A stretch of DNA of 64,000 nt from Symbiodinium natans (taxonomy: Eukaryota; Sar; Dinophyceae; Suessiales; Symbiodiniaceae), in assembly GCA_905221605.1 (NCBI GenBank), contig CAJNDS010002545.1, positions 137,501-201,500 on the forward strand, given 5' to 3'. Shown one piece after another: positions 33,645-43,781 of the stretch. Under the pieces are notes generated by a model. It was given only the letters and a program-made list of their open reading frames with translations, was not told the DNA's origin and searched no databases. Made by a program: the position numbers and the translations under genes. Numbering within the stretch: the first letter of the stretch is position 1; each line of letters opens with the position of its first letter.

Positions 33645-36600
33645 GATTGGCCTTCGCCAGCTGATGCCCCTTGGAGTCTCGGTATCGCCTTCCTCCCAAA
33701 CAGCGCTCGAGAGGGTCTGTTTAGGGTTTAGGGTTTAGGGTTTAGGGTTTAGGGTTTAGGGTTTAGGGTTTAGGGTTTAGGGTTTAGGGTTTAGGGTTTA
33801 GGGTTTAGGGTTTAGGGTTTAGGGTTTACGGTTTAGGGTTTAGGGCTCTTTGAAGACTTAGGCTTTGTGGTTTGGGGATTGGGCTCACGGTACAGGGTTT
33901 CGGGTTTACCCCCCTCTAAACGACCCCCCCCCCCCGGGTTCCCCCCTTAAATGACCTTAATGAGGCTTAGGGGACCCAAGGGGGGTAGTAGGGGAACCTA
34001 TGAGCTTTGTGCTACAAAGCCCAAGGCTTCCCAAAGTTTCGTTGTGCGATTCGGGTAAACCCTAAACCCTAAACCCTAAACCCTAAACCCTAAACCCTAA
34101 ACCCTAAACCCTAAACCGGCTTATCAGGTTGGGGGATCTCGGGACGTGGAAGGGGTTTCACCTGAGGAATTGGGGCTCAGGGGTACTCTGAACCCTGAAC
34201 CCCTAAACTCCTGATCCCCTAAAGGCCTCAACCGCTCAACCCCTAAGACCCCAAAACCTAAACCCGAAAGCCCTAAAGCCTTAAAGGCCCTGCAGGACCT
34301 AAAGGCCCTGTACCCCCAAAGCCCTGTACCTTTAAACCCTGAAGGCCCTAAACAACTACTACACGCTACTGAGCGCCCTAAAGGCCCTGAACCCTTTTTG
34401 AACCGAGAAGGTAGTTTAGGGCCTAAACCCCTAAAGGCCTAAAGGCCCTGAATCCTAGACCCCTAAACCCCTACGCCCTAAGCCTTAAGCCGCCTAAAAG
34501 TCCTGAAGCCCCAAGAAGCCCTAAACCCCTAAAGCCCTAAACCCTAAACCCTTAAAGGCCCTAAACCCCTACAGGCCCCAAGAAGCCCCCAAGAAGCCCC
34601 AAGAAGCCCAAACCCTACACCCTAAACCCTACACCCTACACCCTACAAACCCTAAACCCTAAACCCTAAACCCTACACCCTAAACCCTAAACCCTAAACC
34701 CTAAACCCTATAGCCCCCCCCCCCCAAAAAAAATGGTGGCTTGGGTCACCTCGTCAAGGCGGCCCTCGCGCTTGGCGTCCGGGACCAGGCCGAAGACTTC
34801 CTCCGCAAGGACCTTCTTGTTGCTTTGTGATTCGGAGGTGTTAGGGGGGGGTTCAAGGTTTTGGGGGTTTTATGGGGTTTTAGGGGGTTTTAGGGGGTTT
34901 TAGGGGGTTTTAGGGGGTTTTTGTTGGAAGAAGCCGAACACGAAGCGACTACAAAGAAAACTCAGAACAGACCAAGCAGCCCTGACACCTACATCTGAGG
35001 ACCTTCTCATTGCTTTAAGTGATTCGGAGGCTAGGGTGTTAGGGGGGGGGGGGTTTAAGGGGTTTTGGGGTTTTTGGGGGTTTTGGGTTTCGGGTTCAGG
35101 GTTTTTAGGGTCAGGGTTTTTAGGGGGGGGGGTTAGGGGTGTTAGGGGTTTTAGGGGGCTCAGGGTTCAGGGAGTGGAGCTTCGACCTCTTCTCTTTGAC
35201 TTTCGGTGGGTAGTTGTGTTTTTTTTTTTGGGGGGGTAAGGGTTATTCCAGGGGTTTCGGGTTTTGGGGCTTCAGGGGTCTCCTTGAACATCGGGGTTTC
35301 TATGGTTTTTAGGGGGGGGGGGGTTTAAGGGTTTTTTAGGGTTGTTTAGGGGTTTAGGGTTTAGGGGTTTAGGGCTTTAGGGGCTTTAGGGTTTTGGGTA
35401 CTGGAAAGGAGGATTTAGGGCTTCGGTTTAGGATCTCGAAGTTTAGGGTGTACAAGTTTAAGGCTTTCTGAGCAGGGTTTTTACAAGGACCCTGAACCTG
35501 AAAACCCAAACCCGAAAACCCCAAGCTGCCCCAAGCTTTTGCCCCAAACCCTAAACCCTAAACCCTGAACCCTGAACCCTGAACCCTGAACCCTGAACCC
35601 TGAACCCTAAACCCTAAACCCTGAACCCTAAACCCTAAACCCTCTCTGCTTTCTCAAACCTCAACGCGTACATGAACCTCCAAGTCCAGTGGGCTCCCTG
35701 GGTTTTCAGGCATCACAGGGGGGAGGGGGGGGGGGGTCGGGACACCATGGGAGGTGGGAAGCGGGGGGGGGGGGGGTGCGTGCGCCTGGCTGGTCTTCGT
35801 CTTGGAAGGCGAGTGGCCCATTTGGAGGCCTCGGAGTTTAAAACAACGAGACAAGTAGGCCTCCTGCGCAAGGGGGGGCACGAGCTCTATGAATCTACAA
35901 GCTGTTACAAGCTTTCAACCTGCAGCTTACTGCATCGTGGCAATCCATGCTTCGCGCTGCTTGTGCTGCTCAGCCCACATCTGTTCCTGACACTGACTGA
36001 GTCTGAGTCTTCTCCGGCGTTTCCCGTCTTGCGGCGGCGACAACTCCGTATCTGGCAGCAGCGGCTGAGAGTTGAGTCCTGCTGTCTTGCTACTTTTCTT
36101 ATGGTGCGCCTTGCTAAGTAGCGAGAGCGGATAGAGCTGGCCGAATGCCAGTTCAGCATGCCATGAAACAAATTCGCTGAACCCGAACCCCCCTGGCGCC
36201 ACCACCTAGACACCCCAATTCCACCCCTTTCGCTGGTTGTTGTGGGAGTACCTCACAATGACACAATCTCCCGTAGATCCCGGCTCCGCTAGTCTTCCCT
36301 TCAAGCGCTGAAGATGTTCGGAGGCGTCCCTGTCTTTTCTTCTGCACGTTACCCCCAACCTGAAGTCCAATCAAGGCAATCCAAGCGCCAAGTCCAGGGA
36401 CCAAAAAACAAAACCACAAGGGCCTTGCATTTGAACAGAGCAAAATTCCAGAGGAGACACTAGCAACTTAGTAAGGTTTATGATATTCTGGGGGCTATGA
36501 TTATGGGGTTCCCGAACCTTGGGAATTTTACCCCCCTTCGGCAGGATCAAAAGCAGAAACCACACGCTCCAAGGCCGCGATTTGGGCTTGGCTTCGCACC

Positions 36601-39600
36601 GGCCTCGGTGATCGAAAGTGTCCTGCAACAAGGCGAGCTGGGCGCAAGGGTTTAGGGTTTAGGGCTTTAGGGGTTTAGGGTTGAGGGTTTAGGGTCTAGG
36701 GTTTTTGGGGTTTAGGGGTTTAGGGATTTCGGGAGGGAACCCTCTGAGAAATATTCCTAGACATCATTCCTCTTGAACCCAAACAGGGGCGAAGTAAGGT
36801 ATCCCATCGTCTCTTACGGCTTACAGCCTCTACAGCCTCTCTACTTGGGGAGCAACGGAGCTCCGACATTCTAAAAGCCGCTAGAAGCAAGCAAAGCAGC
36901 GCTTAGCGGCTGGAAACACAACATTCAAGCGCCTTACAGAGGATTAACCCTAAACTTCCTAAACCTCCTAGACCCTACACTCTAAACCCTGAACTTGTTA
37001 AGCTTCCTACAATCCCTACGCCCCTAAACTCTCAACTCTAAACCCTAAACTTCCTCTCCTAGAAACCCTGAACTCTAAACCCTGAACTTCCGAAACCCTA
37101 AACCCTAAACCCTAAACCCTAAACCCTAAACCCTAAACCCCAGACCCTAGATCCTAAAACCTAAACCCTAAACCCCAGACCCTAGATCCCAAAACCTAAA
37201 CCTTGAACCCAAACACCCAGAATCATCCCAGCCCCTCCGACCCTCCGCAGCCCCAGCTCCCCAACTAAAGGGCCCGGAATTAGGGGTTTGCGAAAATTGG
37301 GTTTAGGGGTTGGGGTTTAGGGTTTGGGGTTTAGGGTTTGGGGTTTAGGGTTTAGGGTTTAAGCTTTAGGCTTTAGGCTTCAGGGTTTAGGCTTTAGGGT
37401 TTAGGGTTCCCTTGACAGTGGGCTCCCCTTGACAGTGGGCTCCCCTTATACTAAGGACCCCAATAGGGTACCCTTAATTTCGGAAACCTGGGTGTCCTGC
37501 AACTCCCCCACATACCGGGAAGAGATCATCGTCCGCAACGGGCGGTCGATTTGAGGCCGATACCTGGGCTTAGGGTTTAGGGTATTAGGGTTTTAGGGGT
37601 TTGGGGATTGGGGTTTCGGGTTAAGGGTTTAGGGTTTTAGGGTTTTAGTCGTTTAGGGTTGAGGAATTCCTTAGAGTCTGGGGCCTGCTTTTCTTGGAAT
37701 GTCTGTGAACCCGCCCCAGCTCTGAGACGCTCATCTTCCCCGCCCTCTGTTGCCCGTCTGGTGCCCTCCCAGCTTGACAAAGCCCAGAACCCCTAGCTGA
37801 GGGTTCAGGGTTTCGGGTTTAGGGTTTAGAGTTTAGGGCTTAGGGTCTAGGGTCTTGGGCCTAGTAGGGATTCGGGCCAAGAGACATAACAAAGACTTCT
37901 TACCCCCCTGAAGAACCCCAGCGCCCAACCTCCACTCGGCACCTCCGCACTATACTCCCCTTAGAACCTTAATGAAAATAATATGTTTAATATCCTCCTG
38001 GGTTTTATATAAACAAAAATTAAAACAACAATTCCCAAGGGGGATATAGCACAACTCCCGCTTTCACTCAGAGTTGTTGGGTGCCCCGGCGGGCCCTTGA
38101 TGAGCTCCTGGAGGACAAGGCTCGCAAGGCTTTTGCAGGAACCCTAAACCCCTAACCCCTAAACCCTAAACCTTAAACCCTAAACCCTATTAGGGTTTGG
38201 GGAGTAGGGATTGCTTGAAAATCGCCTGGGGTTTACGATGTACATCGACGTATGGCAGGTCGGGGTCTAGCGGTTTTGAAGGGGGTTTGTTTTGTGACTC
38301 CAATAATATTTGGGGAGGGGGGGGGGGAGGGAACCAGAACCAAAGAAAATGACGCAAAAGGGTACACCCTAAACCCTAAGCCCATAAGGCTGCAAGACAC
38401 GTTTTGCCATCTTATCGAAGATTGCAAGTACCTCTGAACCTCCAAGTAAGCCCCCTGAACCCTAGACCCCCCAGACCCCCTAGACCCCCTAGACCCTCTA
38501 GACCCCCCTGAACCCCCCAGACCCCTAGACCCCTGAACCCTGAACCCTGAACGCTCAAGTGTGGACTCTACGCAGACTCCGAATGCCTCCGGCGCGGCAA
38601 AGAGCGCTGAGTCTTCGGATGTCTGCCAAAGGTTTTGGGCTTTAAAGGGTTTAGGGTCTAGGGTTTAGGGTTGAGGGTTTAGGGTTTTTAGGCTTTCAAG
38701 GGTTTAGGGTTGAGGGCATTAAGGCGTAGTAGGGCCGAATGGGCTTTTAGTGTTCCGGGCTTGTATAAGGGTGTGTTCGGGTTTAGGGCTTAGGGAGGTT
38801 ATTTCTCCAATGAGTCACTGGTTCTTGTGCCTCAAATGTACTGGGGCGCCTGCCTTATCTTGAGGAAAATTCCCTCATTAGGGGGGATGTGGGCTCTCTG
38901 GGATTGGGCTCTCTGGGCACCCAGACTACTCACTCAAATTTGGGGGTTTGGTTTTAGGGCCTCAAGCCTCAGGGTGCAGGGTTTAGGGCTTAGGGTTTAG
39001 GGAATGCAGGGTTCAGGGGGTCAGGAGCAGGCTTCAGGTAGTTCACTTCTGCCTGCCCCAGCGGCATGGGAATCGAGGAGCTCGGCCTGGGCAGGAATGG
39101 AACGGAACGCTACGCTGCTTGGGGTTTAGGGTTGAGGGGCCCATGCGTCAAAGAGGTCAGGAAGGGCCTTCTTGGGCCCAACTTGAAACCAAGTTTTCAC
39201 CGGACAAGGGCCTTCTTGGGCCCAACTTGAAACCAAGATTTCCCTAAACCCTAAACCCTAAACCCTAAAACCCTAAAACCCTAAAACCCTAAAACCCTAA
39301 AACCCTAAAACCCTAAAACCCTATAAAACCCTATAAAACCCTATAAAACCCTATAAAACCCTATAAAACCCCTAAAACCCCATAAAACCCTATAAAACCC
39401 TAAACCCCTGAAAGTCTGATCACGGTGGGCACTTCAGGTCGCTACCTTGGCGGCTCCAGCTGATTCCGTGACAGAGCCGCCTGACAGGGTGCGGTCAAGC
39501 TTGAGGGTTTAAGGGCTTTAGGGTTTAGGGTTTAGGGCTTAGGGTGTAGGGTTTAGGGTTTAGGGTTTAGGGTTCAGGGTTTAGAGTCTGAGGGCTTGCA

Positions 39601-41955
39601 CAGGGTTCACTGCCACAGGATTTAGGGCTTGTTCTGGGCCTCAGGACTTCAGGGCACGTCTCGGCTAGCCCTTCCGAGAGCGGAGTTCATGGTAAGAGTT
39701 TCCTGATTCTTGGGGATTCCTGAGCCCAACATGTTAAACCCAAAGGGGGTTTTTAGGGTTTAGGAAAAGGCCTCGGTGCTAGATTGAGAATGTAGCCGTG
39801 TTCCCCTCGAAAAGCTTTGCTACAAGCCAGCAAGCCCTCACACCTTCAATGCCCCCATAAGAAATATGCCGAAAAGCTATTTGAGCCCTGGGGGTTGTAA
39901 AGATGAAGGTGTGCGTGTGTGCGCTTCTTAAACATGCACAGTATGTAGCTCCGCCGACCCGCCCCTCACCGCCACCCGCCCGCCCTCCTCCCCCCCCACG
40001 CCCTCACTGAGGGCCCGAAAGGCCCAGAGGTTTGTCGCATGTCCCCGCCCTTCGTGCTCGTAGGGTTTGCCGAAAGCCCTAGAGCGTTCCCTCCCTTCGT
40101 TCTCCCTTCGTGCTCGTAGGGTTTGGTGAGTTGTCCCCTCACTTCGTGCTCGTAGGGTTTGATGAAGCCCTAGAGGTCTCGAGGTTTGTCGCATGTCCGC
40201 TCCCTTCGTGCTCGTAGGGTTTGGTGCGGGCGGGGTCAAGCCCGGGGCCAGGCGCTTCGCAAGCGGCTGAGGCCTCTGAACAGGCAATCATCATACAAAT
40301 ACCGTGGTTTTCGTGTGCTTGTACCCTAAACCCTAAACCCGCGTGGAAGCCGCTGCGAGAACCCACAGGCCACCGAGGCATTGCTCGCCTCTCGACCCTA
40401 AACCCTAAACCCTAAACCCTAAATCCTAAACCCTAAACCCTAAACCCTAAAAACCCTAAAAACCCTAAAACCCTATACCCTTTGCAAGAAAGTGCCCCCT
40501 TGGCCGGCCTCTATGTGTCCAAGCGTGTGTCCGAGCCGCGTCTCCATCTGAGAACAGGTTCTTGGAGGTTCATGGTACTTATGAACCAATTCTGACTGTA
40601 CTTGCAACCCACTTGTAAGCCCCATAACCCCTTAAGTGCCCTAGTATGGCTTCTTTAAGCACAGGTATAAGTTAAGTCTAGTTATACTAAAATGCCTATA
40701 AGTACAGTGGCTACGTACAGTTAGGATTGGTTCATAAGTACCATGAACCTCCAAGCGGGCACAGGCACCCAGCAATTCCAAGATGGCCAGCTCTTTAACA
40801 ATCAGGGTCCTCCCTACACCTAATAACCCTAAGCCCTAAGCAGAAACCCTAAACCCTAAACCCTAAACCCTAAACCCTAAACCCTAAACCCTAAACCCTA
40901 AGCCCTAAACCCTAAACCGCAGGAAAGCGTGTCCGCGTCCCTTGCTGCAACCTTTTGGGGGGCGGGAGAGGCGTTCGGATTTCTCGTTCCATCGGTGCCT
41001 TGGTGAGGAAGCCCTCGGTGCCATTGGAGAGCTCCGCCGCCACTTGCTGACAAAGCTCCACGGACCTCGGACTGAAGTTTAAGGGCTTTTGATGGGTTTT
41101 AAGGCTTTTTAGAGGGTTTTTGGGGTTTGAGGGGTTTTAAGGGCTCTAAGGGTTTCGAGGGTTTTAAGGGCTTTAAGGGCTCTTGGGGTGTTACGGGCTC
41201 TGAAGGGTGTTAAGGGCGTTGGGTTTGTAAGGGTTGTTTAAGGGGTGTACTGTAAGGGTTCTAAGAGTTTCGGGTGTTGAGGGTTTATAAGGGTCTTGGG
41301 TGTAAGGTTGAGGGTTTAGGGTGTGAGTGATATAGGGGGATGGGCTTTGCCAGCTTGGGCTTAAGGCCTCTTCTTGTAAGACGGCACAGACCTGTTCTCG
41401 ATGTGCAGGCTTGGGGCTCAGAGGGCAGAAGGGCGAATGGGAGATAGTAGGGTTTAGGGTTTAGGGTTTAGGGTTTAGGGTTTAGGGTTTAGGGTTTAGG
41501 GTTTAGGGTTTAGGGTTTAGGGTTTAGGGTTTAGGGTTTAGGGTTTAGGGTTTCGGGAAAACATAGTAGTATCGTCGTAAGAATATTTCGACCTGCAAGT
41601 GTCATCATTAAACCTCTTACCTGTAGTCAGTGATGGCAGGATACAGTCTCCGGATTCAGAGGTCATAACTGGCTGGACTGTTTACGGTCTCGAATCATGA
41701 ACAACGATGATGACAGCAGGCGTGTGCTGTTGATGTCCGCAGACCCGCGGAAGAAGTTGATCCTAAACGCTAAACCCTAAACCCTAAACCCTAAACCCTA
41801 AACCCTAAACCCCGAACCCTAAACCCACGTAAACCCTAAAACGGGTTGAGGGCGTGAGGGGTTGAGGGCCCTTGTGCCAAGATTCAGCTGCGTCAGCTTG
41901 TCCTCCACGAGCACCAACACCGAATCCACATCTGCCCGCCAGCTTAAGGATGCAG
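33645..41955 (-). CDS. Exon-like islands upstream of the channel, possibly its N-terminal region
   Basis: Repeat-free islands carry minus-strand open stretches with coding-like composition, several starting after AG: 41890-41950 (SWRADVDSVLVLVEDKLTQL), 40935-41075 (SVELCQQVAAELSNGTEGFL), 39435-39490 (LSGGSVTESAGAAK), 39030-39105 (FLPRPSSSIPMPLGQAEVNY), 38575-38640 (ADIRRLSALCRAGGIRSL), 38060-38112 (ELIKGPPGHPTTL), 37690-37785 (GKMSVSELGRVHRHS), 37510-37555 (ASNRPPVADDDLFP), 35940-36055 (SQCQEQMWAEQHKQREAW), 34815-34750 (KVLAEEVFGLVPDAKREG) and 33645-33715 (AVWEEGDTETPRGISWR). Long soluble N-termini are usual in dinoflagellate channels, and no start or stop clearly separates these exons from S1, so they may be one gene. 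No domain was recognised and phases were not closed. Confidence 0.45.
33718..33847. repeat. Telomere-type repeat block, TTTAGGG orientation
   Basis: About 18 copies, directly beside the exon-like island at 33645-33715. Confidence 0.95.
34810..35090. repeat. Partial tandem duplication across an exon edge
   Basis: The segment AGGACCTTCTTGTTGCTTTG plus GATTCGGAGG and TGTTAGGGGGGG (34809-34855) recurs at 34998-35055 with a few changes. The first copy is the acceptor side of the exon-like island 34815-34750. Confidence 0.75.
36738..36800. repeat. Dispersed element of the CCTCTTAAACCCA-TAAGGG type
   Basis: Reads ACCCTCTGAGAAATATTCCT, then ATTCCTCTTGAACCCAAACA and GGGG. It is adjacent to a telomere-type block on its left, as at 9.9 kb and 13.1 kb. 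Confidence 0.5.
39164..39241. repeat. Short tandem duplication, about 42-bp period
   Basis: GGGCCTTCTTGGGCCCAACT followed by TGAAACCAAG occurs twice, at about 39166 and 39209. Confidence 0.88.
39242..39410. repeat. CCCTAAA/CCCTATAAAA tract
   Basis: Perfect heptamers change to CCCTAAAA and then to a decamer CCCTATAAAA repeated about six times. Confidence 0.92.
40020..40222. repeat. Minisatellite containing CCCTTCGTGCTCGTAGGGTTTG
   Basis: About five irregular copies of a unit built round TTCGTGCTCGTAGGGTTTG, spaced 25-65 bp apart. The unit includes a single telomere-like GTAGGGTTTG. Confidence 0.8.
40400..40475. repeat. Telomere-type repeat block, CCCTAAA orientation
   Basis: About ten copies, the last ones CCCTAAAA. 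Confidence 0.93.
40561..40755. mobile_element. Small TIR element, family 2 (long copy)
   Basis: A 195-bp element whose ends CTTGGAGGTTCATGGTACTT and AAGTACCATGAACCTCCAAG are inverted repeats of about 39 bp with two mismatches. There is no ORF, and no clear target-site duplication was seen. Confidence 0.9.
40845..40918. repeat. Telomere-type repeat block, CCCTAAA orientation
   Basis: About ten copies ending beside the exon-like island 40935-41075. Confidence 0.93.
41448..41554. repeat. Telomere-type repeat block, TTTAGGG orientation
   Basis: About 15 perfect copies. Confidence 0.96.
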
Positions 41956-42319
41956 GGTTTAGAGTTTAGGGTTTAGGGTTCAGGGTTTAGGGTTCAGGGT
42001 TGAGGGCAAGAGACAAGCCGCGAACCCTCAACCCACCCGCAAACACCCGCCAACCCGACCAACCTTCCCCCTAAACCCTAAACCCTCAACCCTAAAGCCT
42101 TGTGGGCCTGGTTCTGGAACTTGAGAGCTTGCGAGCAACAAGTGCAGCCTTGCCTATGGAGGGAGCCCCCCCCCCCCCCAAATTTGGATGTCAGATCCCA
42201 TGAAAGCTCGCAGACGCTCTTTATATCCTTGCGTACCCAAACCCCAGACCCTAGACCCTGAATCCTGAACCCTAAACCCTAAACCCTGAACACTAGACTT
42301 CCTAAACCCTAAACCCTGA

Positions 42320-42810
42320 ACCCCAGCTCTTGATCTCCTTGGGGACCCCCCAGCCTTCATGGATCCATGCATCCGAGATCGCGCCGCCATGTTTGGCGGT
42401 CATTGAACTTGTTTTTATTATTCGATGCTTGGGCCCTTCCATCCTACTGAGTGCTGCACCACGTCGGCTCCCAAATTCTACGAGAGCTTCTGGTTCTAGA
42501 GACCCGTGCTTTTCTGTTGCGTGTGCTGAAACATGTGACCTGCTCTCCACCTCTGTTGTGCGATACGCTTGAGAACCGAAGGCAGGCAGGCCAAAGGAAG
42601 GCGCAACCCCAACTGGTGAAATTCAGGTCACCACCCAAGAAAAGCTGTAGTGGCAGCTGCGAAGTGTCTCCAAACGCCTCGGATGCTTTTGGCACAAGTG
42701 CGCCAGTCCAGGCGGCGAGGCAGAAGCACTCGAAGAAGCTCTGCGCTCCCTTGCAGTCCGCCGTCCTGAAGATGCCAGGTCATGCGCCCACATCTCCCTA
42801 GACCCGAAAA
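42320..42810. other. Repeat-free island with overlapping ORFs, function unknown
   Basis: About 490 bases without telomere-type repeats are open on both strands: a plus-strand frame of 116 codons at 42451-42801 and minus-strand frames at 42302-42550 and 42444-42695. None has a recognisable motif. It lies between the last PAN-like exon found and the candidate N-terminal channel exons, so it may hold the missing 3' exon of the former or a 5' exon of the latter. Confidence 0.3.
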
Positions 42811-43137
42811 CCGCCCAACCATCAATAGGGGGGTCTCCATCATATATGATGACCCCCCAAAATGCTATCATCCTGACCACCCTCAGCCCCAAAGACTACA
42901 AGAGGGCGCGCCCCCTATACTCGGAACAACCCCCCCCCAAGAGAACTCCTTCCAAGCTTCACGCCGGCACTTCCGTGTGAGCCTCCTCTGTAGGGTTCTT
43001 CAGGGAGGGGGGGGGGGGGGGTCAAGGCAGGTAGGTACCTAGGCAGCCTTCGGGAAGCTTAGGGAGCCTTAGGGTTTAGGGTTTAGGGTTTAGGGTTTAG
43101 AGGGTTTAGGGTTTGAGTTGTAGGAACCCAAAAACTC

Positions 43138-43746
43138 CTCAATCTTGGCGTAGAGGGTGTGATCAGGGTCTGGGTGTCGCCCAGAGCAGTCTTTGGCTTC
43201 GCTGCTGTACCTGGAACCTGGGGATGGTGAGGGTTTAGGGTTTAGGGTTTAGGGTTTAGGGTTTAGGGTTTAGGGTTTAGGGTTTAGGGTTTAGGGTTTA
43301 GGGTTTAGGGTTTAGGGTTTAGGGTTTAGGGTTTAGGGTTTAGGGTTTAGTGTTTAGGGTTTAGTGGTTAGGGTTTAGGGTTTAGGGTTTAGGGTTTAGG
43401 GTTTAGGGTTTAGGGTTTAGGGTTTAGGGTTTAGGGTTTAGGGTTTAGGGTTTAGGGTTTAGGGTTTAGGGTTTAGGGTTTAGGGTTTAGGGTTTTACAA
43501 CACGTCAACCTCTATTTTGCAATATGAAGAAGTTTCAGTCACGCACCAGAGGCTGCTTCCTAGATATCCATGTTTATCATGGCGTCGGCTCTATAGTTAG
43601 TCGGTTTAAACGCCACAAAATCCATTTAAGGAACGGAGTCCTACTACTGACAATATGTGAACACATGCTGTGTTCGTAATTGGCGTTCGTTTGCAGGACA
43701 AAAACAAGGCTCCAAAATAAAGGAGCCAGATTACACCTACTATATA

Positions 43747-43781
<35 letters not shown>

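Noticed and set aside
35672..36121. 149-codon plus-strand frame
   Set aside because: It is antisense to a minus-strand stretch with better coding character (SQCQEQMWAEQHKQREAW) and covers a G-run and an element end.
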